DNA of 64,000 nucleotides from Sinanaerobacter sp. ZZT-01 (GCF_035621135.1 NZ_CP141728.1:1612001-1676000), one strand, 5' to 3'; positions 35,930-45,239 are shown, numbered from the stretch's first letter. A program made the numbers and translations. Notes: generated by a model not told the origin, from the letters alone.

Positions 35930-37396
35930 ATGAACTTAAAAGATAATTTCGATAAAGAAAAGATTTCAGAAAGATTTCAGAAGATAAAGGACAAGGCTCT
36001 GTCCACGAAAAATAAGGCATTATTCTTGATAAAAGATAAAATATTACTTCATCCCAATCGGAAAAAAAGCATTGCAATTGCATGTGGTGCTGTGATCGGA
36101 GTTGCGATACTATCATTTGTTACAGTAAAAATTATGACACCGGACGCCTATATGCTGGCGGTAAATGAAGTGCCATTTGCTTATATTGAAAGTCCGGCGA
36201 CGATGGACGAAGCGATTGACGCGATTCGAACAGAAATGAGCGAGTCAAAAGGTGTAGAAGAAGTTTACTGTGATGAATCCGCTTTGAAATGCACTGCAAT
36301 CAGAGACTTAAAAAAAGATGCATCCATCTTATCGGAAGAACAGTTAAAAGAGAAATTTTTATTAACAAAGCTATTTATTGCAGATGCTTGGAGCATATCG
36401 ATAAATGATACGGATGTATTGGCATTGGCGAGTGAAGAAGATGCAAAAGAAGTATTGAATAATGTTGTTGCGAAATATCAGACAGAAGGATCGCAAATTG
36501 TCAGTACAGTTTATAAGGAAAATGTAAATATTGCTTCACAGAAAGTGTCTGTTTCAGATATTTTAAATGTAGAAGATGGCGTTAACTTATTATTAACAGG
36601 AAATGCTGAACCAAAGTCGTATGTTGTGCAGCCTGGAGATACAGTATGGGATATTGCAATTGGGAACAATATGACACCTGAACAGCTTCAGCAAATGAAT
36701 CCGGGATTTGACTCGAATAAAATTCAAATCGGACAAACCTTAAGTCTGGTTGAAATACATCCTTATATTACCGTTATTACCAAAGAGCAGGTTACAACAA
36801 CAGAGAAAATTGATTTTGATACAGTTTTTGAAGCTACGAACACATTGTATAAAGGTGAAGTTAAGGTAAAAACGGCAGGTGTATATGGAAAAAAAGAAAC
36901 AGTCGTTGAGTTGACAAAGGAGAATGGTGTTCAGACCTCCGCTGTTGACTTAGGCACCACTGTTACATCAGAGCCGCAGCCACAGGTCGCTTACCGAGGG
37001 ACAAAGGCCTTGTCAAAGCTGGTAGGTTCAGGAAGTTTTCTTAGACCGGTACCATTGAATGTATCCTCTCCGTTTGGCGCAGCCAGAGGAGGAAGGCGAC
37101 ATACCGGAGTTGACCTTCGAAATCCAAAAGGAACAGCAATACATGCTACAGATGACGGAGTAGTCACGTTTGCAGGTTATTCGGGAACCTATGGGAATAT
37201 AGTAAAGGTATCTCATGGAAATGGAATAGAGACCTGGTATGCACACTGTGATACAATCGTGACATCGGTTGGTGCTCGCGTAAGCAAAGGGCAGCAAATT
37301 GCGACGGTAGGTATTACGGGGAGCGCAACCGGATATCATCTTCATTTCGAAGTACGAAAAAATGGTGTGCCGCAAAATCCATTGAATTATTTATAA
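35930..37396 (+). CDS. LysM-G5-M23 peptidoglycan endopeptidase
   Basis: A 488-residue envelope protein. The cytoplasmic basic N-terminus is followed by one membrane segment (about residues 47-67), a long extracytoplasmic region (about 70-225), LysM (PKSYVVQPGDTVWDIAIGNN, about 228-275), a G5-like domain (HPYITVITKEQVTTTEKIDF, about 278-350) and an M23 zinc peptidase with RRHTGVDLRNP (HxxxD) and HLHFEV (HxH). All metal ligands are present, so it should cut peptide cross-links. It stands alone between terminators, with a WalR-type box upstream, suggesting a regulated autolysin, possibly in growth or spore-wall work. Confidence 0.93.
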   Translation: MNLKDNFDKEKISERFQKIKDKALSTKNKALFLIKDKILLHPNRKKSIAIACGAVIGVAILSFVTVKIMTPDAYMLAVNEVPFAYIESPATMDEAIDAIRTEMSESKGVEEVYCDESALKCTAIRDLKKDASILSEEQLKEKFLLTKLFIADAWSISINDTDVLALASEEDAKEVLNNVVAKYQTEGSQIVSTVYKENVNIASQKVSVSDILNVEDGVNLLLTGNAEPKSYVVQPGDTVWDIAIGNNMTPEQLQQMNPGFDSNKIQIGQTLSLVEIHPYITVITKEQVTTTEKIDFDTVFEATNTLYKGEVKVKTAGVYGKKETVVELTKENGVQTSAVDLGTTVTSEPQPQVAYRGTKALSKLVGSGSFLRPVPLNVSSPFGAARGGRRHTGVDLRNPKGTAIHATDDGVVTFAGYSGTYGNIVKVSHGNGIETWYAHCDTIVTSVGARVSKGQQIATVGITGSATGYHLHFEVRKNGVPQNPLNYL

Positions 37397-37428
37397 GAAT
37401 ACAAGAATTTGATATGATTAGAAAACTT

Positions 37429-37457
37429 TTGATAATCAATCGAATATGGTATATAAT
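37429..37457 (+). promoter_or_regulatory. Sigma-A promoter of cysE-cysS
   Basis: TTGATA (37429-37434), 17 bp, TATAAT (37452-37457). Transcription would begin around 37464, inside the left arm of the following hairpin. Confidence 0.65.
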
Positions 37458-37491
37458 TTTAGAGCGAGTTTGTGAACTCGCTCTAAATTGT
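37458..37491 (+). terminator. Hairpin between the M23 gene and cysE
   Basis: Perfect 13-bp stem (37458-37470 with 37475-37487), loop TGTG, followed by TTGTTTC. Probably terminates the M23 transcript; the cysE promoter lies just before it, so the new transcript would carry only part of the stem. Confidence 0.75.
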
Positions 37492-37589
37492 TTCAAAAAC
37501 AAAAGTTGTGGTATAAATATTAGTATGTGATTTTTGCATGATAAAAACTGAAGCTTTCTGGGATGGCTTTTTTATATATGGAGGCAAAT

Positions 37590-38270
37590 ATGGTTTTTTT
37601 TGGTGAAGTGAAGGAGGATATTCAAGCTGTTTTAAATCGTGACCCTGCGGCAAGAAGCGGCTTTGAGGTATTGCTTTGTTACCCTGGAGTATGGGCATTG
37701 ATTTTACATAAGCCAGCGCATTGGATGTATCATCATCATCTAAAGCTGCTTGCGAGAATCCTGTCACAGCTTGCAAGATTTTTCACCGGAATTGAGATAC
37801 ATCCGGGAGCAACAATTGGACGTCGGTGTTTTATAGATCACGGTATGGCTGTGGTCATAGGTGAAACGGCAGAAGTTGGTAACGATGTTACGATTTATCA
37901 GGCAGTGACTCTGGGAGGAACAGGGAAAGACAGCGGGAAGCGTCATCCTACTATCGGAAACAATGTAATGATTAGCTCCGGTGCAAAGGTATTAGGCCCT
38001 TTTACAGTAGGGGATAATTCCAAGATAGGAGCAGGGGCTGTTGTGCTGGAAGCCGTACCTCCGAATTGTACAGTAGTAGGTGTACCTGGAAAGATTGTAA
38101 AGAGAGGAAATCAGAGAGCAGAGGACCTAAACCAGGTGGATTTGCCAGATCCAATTGCAGTAGAACTGGAATGTTTACGAAAACGCATCGTTATGCTTGA
38201 AAATAAATTAAGAGCAACAGAGAAGGAAAAGATACAGGGAATGTGTGGTAGTGAGGAGGAAGCAAAATGA
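37590..38270 (+). CDS. cysE: Serine O-acetyltransferase
   Basis: A 226-residue left-handed beta-helix acetyltransferase making O-acetylserine for cysteine synthesis. Motifs: [19 protein letters not shown], the catalytic region [17 protein letters not shown] (Asp-His), and hexapeptide repeats [20 protein letters not shown] 37590 follows GGAGG; the ATGs at 37563 and 37578 lack a site. Its stop overlaps the cysS start (ATGA), coupling cysteine supply with its charging onto tRNA, as in other Firmicutes. Confidence 0.95.
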   Translation: MVFFGEVKEDIQAVLNRDPAARSGFEVLLCYPGVWALILHKPAHWMYHHHLKLLARILSQLARFFTGIEIHPGATIGRRCFIDHGMAVVIGETAEVGNDVTIYQAVTLGGTGKDSGKRHPTIGNNVMISSGAKVLGPFTVGDNSKIGAGAVVLEAVPPNCTVVGVPGKIVKRGNQRAEDLNQVDLPDPIAVELECLRKRIVMLENKLRATEKEKIQGMCGSEEEAK

Positions 38271-39673
38271 AAATCTATAATACCTTGACACGGCAGAAAG
38301 AAGAGTTCGTGCCGATCGATGAAAAGGAAATAAAAATTTACGTGTGCGGTCCGACAGTATATAACTATTTTCATATTGGGAATGCAAGACCCTTTGTTGT
38401 ATTTGATACATTAAGAAATTATTTGCAGTATCGGGGCAAAAATGTAAAATTTGTACAGAATTTTACTGACGTGGACGATAAGATTATTAATAAGGCGAGA
38501 GAAGAAGGCGTCGATGCCAGCGAAATCAGTGAAAAGTACGTAGAAGAATATTATAAAGATGCGGCAGCTTTAAACGTACAAAAGGCTAGTGTACATCCGA
38601 AAGTAACTGAAAACATGAACGAAATCATTGGGTTTGTACAAGGATTGATTGACAAAGGCTACGCATATGAAATAGATGGTGACGTGTATTACAGCACACG
38701 TAAGTTTTCGGATTATGGAAAGCTGTCAAAACAAAACATTGAAGACTTGGAATCGGGTGCACGCATTGAAGTGGGTGAAAAGAAAAAAGACCCATTGGAT
38801 TTTGCGCTGTGGAAGGCACAAAAAAAACAGGATGAGATCGCATGGGAGTCTCCTTGGGGAATGGGCCGGCCGGGCTGGCATATTGAATGCTCAGTTATGT
38901 CTACGAAATATTTAGGAGAAACCATCGATATTCATGCAGGCGGGCAGGATCTTACTTTCCCACATCATGAAAATGAAATTGCACAGACGGAAGCGCAAAC
39001 AGGCAAGCCATTTGCAAATTATTGGATGCACAATGGATATATTACAATTGACAATGAAAAGATGTCAAAATCAAAAGGTAATTTCTTTACAGTGAGAGAT
39101 ATACTAAAAGATTATGATGGAGAGGTAATGCGTTTCTTTTTGCTATCCGGTCACTATCGGAGTCCGATTAATTTCAGCCAGGAGTTGATGGAACAAGCAA
39201 AAAACAGCTTAGCGCGAATGCAGAATGCAAAGCTTCATTTACAACACTTGATTCAAAATGGAGAAGGTAGTATGACGCATGACGAAGCTGCACAGTTTGC
39301 TAATCTGGAGAAATACCGTGATAAATTTAATAATGCAATGGAAGACGATTTGAATACCGCAGATGCAATCAGCGCAGTGTTCGAGTTGATTCGGGATATG
39401 AATACGGTGACAAAAGATGGTGCCTCAAAAGAATTTTCTGAAAAATCCCTTTCTCTTTTGGATGAATTGACTGGCGTTTTGGGATTGCTTCGAAAAGAGG
39501 CTTCCGATACAGAAATGGATAGTGAGATTCAAAAACTAATCGAAGAAAGACAGGAAGCAAGAAAAGCAAAGAATTTCGCAAGAGCGGATGAGATCCGAGA
39601 TGTGTTAAAGGAAAAAGGCATTACATTAAAGGATACACCGCAGGGTGTTCAGATTATTCGCGAATCGTGTTAA
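38267..39673 (+). CDS. cysS: Cysteinyl-tRNA synthetase
   Basis: A 468-residue class Ia synthetase. HIGH-type motif in [21 protein letters not shown] in [13 protein letters not shown], and the zinc ligands (CGPTVYN, then [12 protein letters not shown] and HHENEIAQ). The C-terminal anticodon-binding region ends in [15 protein letters not shown]. It overlaps cysE by four bases. In Bacillus and many Clostridia mrnC follows cysS directly; here 7.7 kb of other genes intervene. Confidence 0.97.
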   Translation: MKIYNTLTRQKEEFVPIDEKEIKIYVCGPTVYNYFHIGNARPFVVFDTLRNYLQYRGKNVKFVQNFTDVDDKIINKAREEGVDASEISEKYVEEYYKDAAALNVQKASVHPKVTENMNEIIGFVQGLIDKGYAYEIDGDVYYSTRKFSDYGKLSKQNIEDLESGARIEVGEKKKDPLDFALWKAQKKQDEIAWESPWGMGRPGWHIECSVMSTKYLGETIDIHAGGQDLTFPHHENEIAQTEAQTGKPFANYWMHNGYITIDNEKMSKSKGNFFTVRDILKDYDGEVMRFFLLSGHYRSPINFSQELMEQAKNSLARMQNAKLHLQHLIQNGEGSMTHDEAAQFANLEKYRDKFNNAMEDDLNTADAISAVFELIRDMNTVTKDGASKEFSEKSLSLLDELTGVLGLLRKEASDTEMDSEIQKLIEERQEARKAKNFARADEIRDVLKEKGITLKDTPQGVQIIRESC

Positions 39674-39818
39674 TTTGATGTTGTCTGTCTCCAAAGCCTA
39701 TGTGGAAATTATAAATCAGTGTAATGTGGGAACACGGACCTTTTTGCAATTGACAGTAGAGCACACCTGTAAGTGCTAAAAACAGACTCTCCGAATCGGA
39801 AAGAAGGAGGATAAGGGA

Positions 39819-41309
39819 TTGTTAAAAGATGTGGATCAAAAGAGAATCAGAGAACAAATTGATGCCTTATTACTTTCCGATGGAAGAGAAAAAGAATTGG
39901 ATGCTTTGATAGAAACATTAGGTAGGCTTCGTCCGGATTACGTGGATTTTGAGGAAGTCTGTCAGAATCTTTATGATGGCATTCATATTACAGATGGAGA
40001 GGGAAAGATACTTTTTATAAATAAAGCATATACCCGAACAACAGGGATATTTCCTGAAGAAATAATCGGGAAAAAGGTTCCAGATATTGAGTTGGAAGGG
40101 TGCTTATATAAAGGATCGGTTACAGGAGCTGTTTTAGAGAAGAAAGAACGTGTCAATTCTGTCGCTAGAATTATTAAAGTAAATAAAGATGTATTGGTGA
40201 CAGGAACCCCTGTTTTTGACAAGCAGGGTAAAATTAAACTGGTAGTAACAAACACTCGTGATTTTCCGGAGCTGAAGGAGCTGGAGCACCGGCTTATTGT
40301 ACTCTCTGAAGAGAGAAACAAAAAAAATGAAGAGTTGGCATATATGCGTCAACAGCAAACCGGAAGAAAACAGCTTTTGTATTTCAGTGATGCGATGAAA
40401 TCAGTTATGGAAACGATTAAAACAGTTGCAGAAACCGATGTAACTGTTTTAATAACAGGAGAAACCGGAACAGGCAAGGAACTGGTTGCCAACGAGTTGT
40501 ATCAGAATAGCAATCGTAAAGACAAGCCCTTTATTAAAGTAAATTGTGCAGCAATACCGGCAGAGCTGCTGGAATCGGAGCTGTTTGGGTATGAGGCTGG
40601 AGCGTTTACCGGAGCAAAGCGGAATGGTAAGGTTGGAATGTTTGAATTGGCAAATACAGGGGTCATATTGCTTGATGAAATAGGAGATATGTCTCTTCCG
40701 CTTCAGGCGAAGCTTTTGCGAGTTCTTCAACAGAAAGAGTTTATAAGGATAGGCGGAAATAACACAGTTTCGCTTGATATTAGGGTGATTGCATCTACGA
40801 ACAAAAATCTGTTGGAGGAGATTAAGAATAAACGTTTCCGGGAAGATTTATATTACAGGCTGAATGTAGTTCCAATCAACCTAAAGCCTCTAAGAGAGCG
40901 TAAGGAAGAAATTCCTTATTTGGCTGAAAAATTTTGTCAAAAATATAACAAAAAATATAATAAAGAGATTTTAATCAGCGAAGAAGGAATGAATGCATTA
41001 AAGAAATATTCTTGGCCCGGAAATGTACGAGAATTAGAAAATATGATAGAAAGACTGGTAGTTACCAGTCGCGGCAAAAATATTACCAGCCATAGCATTT
41101 TTGTGGCTCTAAGTCCAGAAGCCTTATCGTCTTATAAAGAGATTGAAAGCAGCAGTACACTTAAAGATATGGTGCGGATATATGAGCACAGTATTATTAT
41201 TCGAACATTAAAAGAAGAAGGGTCGCTGCGGCGGACTGCTAAGGTTTTGGGAGTAGATCATTCCACTCTTGTCAAAAAGCTTCAGCGATATAATCAGGAA
41301 TTTCAGTGA
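39819..41309 (+). CDS. Sigma-54-dependent PAS-AAA-Fis regulator (module 1)
   Basis: A 496-residue enhancer-binding protein. A PAS domain (about residues 48-160, starting [19 protein letters not shown]) precedes a sigma-54-interacting AAA+ domain (185-415: GETGTGKE, the sigma-54 contact loop GAFTGA, Walker [11 protein letters not shown]-finger region [12 protein letters not shown]). A Fis/TyrR-type HTH ends the protein ([20 protein letters not shown]). The start is TTG 39819 behind AGAAGGAGGA. The effector probably binds PAS. It ends inside a palindromic repeat that is likely its own enhancer, and a sigma-54 promoter for the next operon lies 250 bp downstream. Confidence 0.94.
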   Translation: MLKDVDQKRIREQIDALLLSDGREKELDALIETLGRLRPDYVDFEEVCQNLYDGIHITDGEGKILFINKAYTRTTGIFPEEIIGKKVPDIELEGCLYKGSVTGAVLEKKERVNSVARIIKVNKDVLVTGTPVFDKQGKIKLVVTNTRDFPELKELEHRLIVLSEERNKKNEELAYMRQQQTGRKQLLYFSDAMKSVMETIKTVAETDVTVLITGETGTGKELVANELYQNSNRKDKPFIKVNCAAIPAELLESELFGYEAGAFTGAKRNGKVGMFELANTGVILLDEIGDMSLPLQAKLLRVLQQKEFIRIGGNNTVSLDIRVIASTNKNLLEEIKNKRFREDLYYRLNVVPINLKPLRERKEEIPYLAEKFCQKYNKKYNKEILISEEGMNALKKYSWPGNVRELENMIERLVVTSRGKNITSHSIFVALSPEALSSYKEIESSSTLKDMVRIYEHSIIIRTLKEEGSLRRTAKVLGVDHSTLVKKLQRYNQEFQ

Positions 41310-41340
41310 ATTAATTCACCATATATGTGAAATAATTCAC
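41306..41340. promoter_or_regulatory. Paired palindromes, probable enhancer (UAS) for the module 1 regulator
   Basis: GTGAATTAATTCAC (41306-41319, perfect) and GTGAAATAATTCAC (41327-41340, two mismatches) start 21 bp apart, two helical turns. The first overlaps the regulator stop codon. They lie about 220-250 bp upstream of the sigma-54 promoter, a typical enhancer distance. The rest of the 311-bp gap to the next gene holds only a terminator and that promoter. Confidence 0.75.
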
Positions 41341-41436
41341 CGAAAAAATATTGTTGTTTTTTAAGAAAAAAGTGGTGTATTTAGATCAAATATTAGTTTA
41401 TATCATCTAATAATTGCGGTTATAATATTATTCTAC

Positions 41437-41474
41437 AAAAAACAGCAGGTGAAAAAAATCACCTGCTGTTTTTT
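41437..41474 (+). terminator. Terminator after the module 1 regulator
   Basis: Perfect 16-bp stem (41437-41452 with 41459-41474), loop AAAAAA, arms carrying A6/T6. It isolates the regulator gene from the sigma-54 operon. Confidence 0.92.
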
Positions 41475-41556
41475 GTTTGCGTAATGCTTTGATTTTAATT
41501 GGATAAAAAACATTGAAATTACAAAGATTCAAGCCTTGTTGTACTTTAAAAATAAA

Positions 41557-41573
41557 TTGGCATGTATTTTGCT
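41557..41573 (+). promoter_or_regulatory. Sigma-54 (-24/-12) promoter, module 1
   Basis: TTGGCATGTATTTTGCT matches TTGGCAYR-N4-TTGCW. GG is at 41559-41560, GC at 41571-41572, with ten bases between. The start codon is 48 bp downstream. Confidence 0.92.
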
Positions 41574-41620
41574 CTTAAAGAAAAGTGAAAAAATATTAAA
41601 AATAGATAAGGAGCATTTAC

Positions 41621-42460
41621 ATGAAAAAAACAATTATAACTGTTGCTACAACAGGCGCTTGGCCAAAGAAAAAAAATAATCCCAATGTGCCTATGACACC
41701 GGCTGAAATTGCTGCAGATGTCTATGACTGTTGGAAAGCAGGAGCTGCTGTTGCACATCTGCATATGAGGGACGAGGAGGGAAATGGAACCATGTCCACC
41801 GAGAAGTTTAGCGAAACGGTTAAACTGATGAAAGAAAAGTATCCGGATTGTGACATTGTATTAAACCTTACAACCTCCGGAGATTTAAATGCAACCGATG
41901 AAACACGACAGGCTCATATTAAAGCATTGCATCCTGAGATGGCATCCTTTGACTGCGGTTCGATGAATTGGATGCACTCTGGATTGTTTATTAACCATCC
42001 TAAGTTTTTGGAGCAGCTGGCTGCAAGCATGCAAGTATGTGGGGTTAAACCTGAGATAGAGTGCTTTGATCCCGGAATGATAGCAAATGCCGCATATTAT
42101 CTTAAAAAAGGCGTCATTAAAGCACCGTTGCATTTTCAGTTTTGCATGGGATGTGCCAATGGAATACCAGGAAGTCTTAAAAATCTGCTGTTCATGAAAG
42201 AAACAATGGAGATGCTCTGTCCTGAATCTACATGGAGCTGCTTTGGAGTAGGGCACTCTGCAATGGAAATTTTGTATGCGGGAATTGCTTTGGGTGGGCA
42301 TGTTCGTGTGGGAATGGAAGACAACGTAATGTATTCCAGCGACAAGCTGGCAGACAGCAACGTACAGTTTGTTGAAAGGGCGGCTCGTATTATCCGTGAA
42401 TTTGGAAATGAGGTTGCAACACCTGCAGACGCTCGTGAAATTCTCGGTTTGAAAAAATAA
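41621..42460 (+). CDS. Beta-keto acid cleavage enzyme (BKACE / DUF849 family)
   Basis: A 279-residue TIM-barrel zinc enzyme of the family that condenses a beta-keto acid with acetyl-CoA to give acetoacetate and a new acyl-CoA. The zinc ligands are His46 and His48 (VAHLHMRD) and Glu233 (RVGMEDNV). In the lysine-fermentation enzyme Kce, Glu14 binds the substrate amine (numbering recalled, not checked); here position 14 is Trp (TTGAWPKK), so 3-keto-5-aminohexanoate is an unlikely substrate. Downstream genes encode a hydroxyacyl dehydrogenase and an organic-acid carrier. First gene of the sigma-54 operon. Confidence 0.9.
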   Translation: MKKTIITVATTGAWPKKKNNPNVPMTPAEIAADVYDCWKAGAAVAHLHMRDEEGNGTMSTEKFSETVKLMKEKYPDCDIVLNLTTSGDLNATDETRQAHIKALHPEMASFDCGSMNWMHSGLFINHPKFLEQLAASMQVCGVKPEIECFDPGMIANAAYYLKKGVIKAPLHFQFCMGCANGIPGSLKNLLFMKETMEMLCPESTWSCFGVGHSAMEILYAGIALGGHVRVGMEDNVMYSSDKLADSNVQFVERAARIIREFGNEVATPADAREILGLKK

Positions 42461-42498
42461 CCGGAATGAACCGCTTATCTTTTCAGAAAGGAAAGGTC

Positions 42499-43428
42499 AT
42501 GAAAGAAATAAAATATATTCTGATTTGTGGTGCAGGTATGATGGGTAAGAACATAGCCTTTGTCATGGCATCAAACCCAAACTTCGAAATAGGTGTGTAT
42601 GATTTAAATGAAACCAATATAAATGATGATATACGCGGAAATGTGCAGCCGCTTATTGATAAAGACGCAATATCTAAAGAAGAACTGGAAGCTCGTCTTC
42701 ACCGGATTTCTTTTACCACAGATATGGAAAGTGAATTGGTAAAACGTTCGGATTTGGTTATAGAGGCAGTTTTTGAGGATATGCAGTTAAAAAGAGAGAC
42801 CTTTGCGAAGTTGGAGCAGCTTTGCTGCCGGGATGCAATATTTTGTACGAACTCATCCGTTATGAGTCCAAGCGAAATTTCTGCTGACTTAAAATACAGA
42901 GAACGATTTGTCGGAACCCACTTTTGGAATCCCGCACATCTGATCCCACTAGTTGAAGTTGTAAAATCGGATGCTTCGAGCAATGAAGTCGCACAAACTG
43001 TTATGGAAGTGCTGAAATCAGTGGGCAAAGAGCCGGTGCTGTGCAAGAAGGATGTTCCGGGTTTTATTGCCAATCGTATGCAGCATGCCCTGTGGAGGGA
43101 AGCAATTTCAATTGTGGAGAATGGAATTGCAGATGCCGAGACTGTTGACAAGGCGGTAAAATATTCGTTTGGGATGCGCCTTCCTCAATTAGGACCTCTG
43201 GAAAATGTGGATATGGTAGGTGCTGATTTGACTTATAATATCCATGAATATATATTTGAGCATTTGGAGGATACCCACATGCCTTTGCCGGTGCTGAAAA
43301 AAATGTGTGACAACGGAAAGCTTGGTTTTAAGACCGGAGAAGGATTCCAGAAATGGACGCCCGAACAAATTGAAAAATCGAAATCAGACTTAAATGAATA
43401 TCTTGTGAACATGCTCTATGGAAAATGA
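42499..43428 (+). CDS. 3-hydroxyacyl-CoA dehydrogenase / L-carnitine-dehydrogenase-like enzyme
   Basis: A 309-residue NAD-dependent dehydrogenase. Rossmann loop ILICGAGMMGKNIAFVMA, the catalytic His-Glu pair (VGTHFWNPAHLIPLVEVV) and the C-terminal dimer domain (NRMQHALWREAISIVENGIA, GPLENVDMVGADL). Members paired with BKACE include carnitine dehydrogenase, which oxidises a free 3-hydroxy acid rather than a CoA ester. The pairing suggests the same logic here: 3-hydroxy acid to 3-keto acid, then cleavage. ATG 42499 follows AAAGGAAAGG; ATG 42466 has no good site. The substrate is unknown. Confidence 0.85.
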   Translation: MKEIKYILICGAGMMGKNIAFVMASNPNFEIGVYDLNETNINDDIRGNVQPLIDKDAISKEELEARLHRISFTTDMESELVKRSDLVIEAVFEDMQLKRETFAKLEQLCCRDAIFCTNSSVMSPSEISADLKYRERFVGTHFWNPAHLIPLVEVVKSDASSNEVAQTVMEVLKSVGKEPVLCKKDVPGFIANRMQHALWREAISIVENGIADAETVDKAVKYSFGMRLPQLGPLENVDMVGADLTYNIHEYIFEHLEDTHMPLPVLKKMCDNGKLGFKTGEGFQKWTPEQIEKSKSDLNEYLVNMLYGK

Positions 43429-43476
43429 TGCTTCCATAGCAGGGTGAGGTGTATTTAAAGAAAGGAAGACGTATAA

Positions 43477-44847
43477 ATGTCAAGTAATACCAATTCAACC
43501 CTTCAGAAGGGTACTCTTTTATGGCAAATGAGTAAAAAGTTTCAGTTTGCGGCAGAAAAAATTATTCCCGATTCCTTTGTTTTTTGTTTGATTCTTACAT
43601 TTATTGTATTTATAGGCTCACTTGTGGCAGGTGCAAAACCTTTGGAATTGGTGAATGCTTGGGCTGACGGACTATGGACACAATCTACCTTTGCGTTTCA
43701 GATGAGCTTGATGGTTGTTGTCTGTGCTACCTGTGCTAAATCGGCTCAGGTAAATAGACTCTTAACAAAGCTGGCAGATTTGGTACATACTCCAACAGGA
43801 GCTATGATTTTACTCATGCTGTTCGGCTATGGCTCCAGCTTTGTCAATTGGGCATTTTGTACAATTGTAACGCCCATCCTTGCCATGCAGCTTGCGAAGC
43901 GCATAAATGGCCTTCATTTTCCTATGATGATAGCTGCAGGATATTCTTGCATGATTTTAGGGCAATGCTTGGGACCATCCGCATCCTTGTATGCTTTGCT
44001 TGCAACTCCCGGTCACTTCCTTGAAGATAAAATAGGCGTGCTCACTCAGGCGCAGACAACTTATAATACTATGAACGTAATTCTGTGGACTGTGTTGGCT
44101 GTATCCTTTATGGTTATCGCGATCTTTACTCGTCCGCCAAAGCATGAAACGGTAGAATTCTCAAGTGCATTAGACAGCGTGTCGCCTAATTATGATGTAA
44201 TTGAAAAACTTACCCCGGCGGACAAAATGAATGGAAGCCGTATCATTATGTGGCTTATTGGAGTGGGTGGACTGGTAGCTATTCTATATAGTTTTATAAG
44301 CAAAGGCTTCCTCGGATCCCTATCTGTAAATTTTATCATTTTTTTGTTTCTCATTATTAACTGCTTTTTATATAATTCTCCACGTGCTTTTGTTGAAGCT
44401 CACAAGGACAATATGCGGCTTTCCTGTGAGGTTCTCATTCAGTTTCCGTTCTATGGTGGAATCATGGGACTGATGAATTGTGGACTGGGTCAGGTTATAG
44501 TAAGTGCTATCGTCTCTGTTGCCAATGCGCGGACAATGCCGCTGTTTTCATTTCTTTCGGCATCTGTTGTCAATCTGTTTATCCCATCACAAGGTGGGCA
44601 GTGGATTGTTCAAGGTCCTCTGATTGTTGATGCAGTTCAGCAGACTGGAGCAAACATGATTGATTGTATTAATGCTTTTGTGCTCGGCGATGAAGCTACA
44701 AATCTGCTCCAGCCGCTTTATGTAATTCCAGCATTGTCAGTTGTTGGAATGAAGCTCAAGGATGTATGGGGATTTATGGCATTCATCTGGGTCTTCTGGT
44801 CAGTTATTACATGTCTAGGTTTGTATTTTATTCCTATGTTTGTTTAG
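43477..44847 (+). CDS. AtoE-type short-chain fatty acid transporter
   Basis: A 456-residue membrane protein with about eleven to twelve hydrophobic segments, of the short-chain fatty acid transporter family (E. coli AtoE). Recognisable blocks: KIIPDSFVFCLILTFIVF, YGSSFVNWAFCTIVTPILA, FPFYGGIMGLMNCGLG and NLFIPSQGGQWIVQGPLI. It probably imports the operon's organic-acid substrate or exports acetoacetate. Last gene of the sigma-54 operon; a terminator follows. Confidence 0.9.
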   Translation: MSSNTNSTLQKGTLLWQMSKKFQFAAEKIIPDSFVFCLILTFIVFIGSLVAGAKPLELVNAWADGLWTQSTFAFQMSLMVVVCATCAKSAQVNRLLTKLADLVHTPTGAMILLMLFGYGSSFVNWAFCTIVTPILAMQLAKRINGLHFPMMIAAGYSCMILGQCLGPSASLYALLATPGHFLEDKIGVLTQAQTTYNTMNVILWTVLAVSFMVIAIFTRPPKHETVEFSSALDSVSPNYDVIEKLTPADKMNGSRIIMWLIGVGGLVAILYSFISKGFLGSLSVNFIIFLFLIINCFLYNSPRAFVEAHKDNMRLSCEVLIQFPFYGGIMGLMNCGLGQVIVSAIVSVANARTMPLFSFLSASVVNLFIPSQGGQWIVQGPLIVDAVQQTGANMIDCINAFVLGDEATNLLQPLYVIPALSVVGMKLKDVWGFMAFIWVFWSVITCLGLYFIPMFV

Positions 44848-44880
44848 ATGAAGTATGGGTTAATACATTTTAAGTTATCT

Positions 44881-44926
44881 AAAGAAATACCCTAAAGCAA
44901 ATTAGCTACGGGGTATTTCTTTAAAA
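44881..44926 (+). terminator. Terminator after the AtoE-type gene
   Basis: Perfect 12-bp stem AAAGAAATACCC (44881-44892) / GGGTATTTCTTT (44911-44922). Confidence 0.75.
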
Positions 44927-44976
44927 GAGCTGCTGGGTTTGTTGCTGGGAAAAGGAGATAAGCGTTTCGGAACTGC

Positions 44977-45005
44977 TTGACAATAGAATATTTATTCGAT
45001 ACAAT
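44977..45005 (+). promoter_or_regulatory. Sigma-A promoter of the SCIFF locus
   Basis: TTGACA (44977-44982), 17 bp, TACAAT (45000-45005), 70 bp before the peptide gene. Confidence 0.8.
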
Positions 45006-45075
45006 TTAGCATGTATTAATAAATAGAAAGAAAAGGACGGACTCACTAAAACGAGGACATCGAAGGAGGACTACT

Positions 45076-45225
45076 TTGAAGAATGTAAAGACAATTGCAA
45101 AACCCACATTAAAAACATCAGCTTGTCAGGGAGGCTGCGGTGAATGTCAGACATCATGCCAGTCTGCTTGCAAAACTTCTTGTACTGTTGCAAATCAGGA
45201 ATGCGAAAATACCAGACGTAGATAG
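45076..45225 (+). CDS. scfA: SCIFF peptide precursor (six-cysteine ranthipeptide)
   Basis: A 49-residue precursor. It starts at TTG 45076 behind GAAGGAGGA (45062-45070) and reads MKNVKTIAKPTLKTSA, then the highly conserved core GECQTSCQSACKTSCT, ending QECENTRRR. The Cys-rich core is the hallmark of SCIFF peptides, found in nearly all Clostridia and converted to thioether-linked (ranthipeptide) products by the adjacent radical-SAM enzyme. Seven cysteines are present (17, 21, 24, 28, 32, 36, 43); Cys17 is additional to the usual six. Function in the cell is not settled; a signalling role has been proposed. Confidence 0.93.
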   Translation: MKNVKTIAKPTLKTSACQGGCGECQTSCQSACKTSCTVANQECENTRRR

Positions 45226-45239
45226 TTAAGCTTTAAGTT

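Noticed and set aside
41621-43428. Lysine fermentation (kce-kdd) cluster
   Set aside because: The BKACE lacks the amine-binding Glu14 equivalent, and no lysine aminomutase, diaminohexanoate dehydrogenase or CoA-transferase genes are present.
41621-44847. Carnitine degradation operon
   Set aside because: The dehydrogenase plus BKACE pair fits, but the transporter is AtoE-type rather than a betaine/carnitine carrier and no thioesterase is present. Kept only as an analogy.
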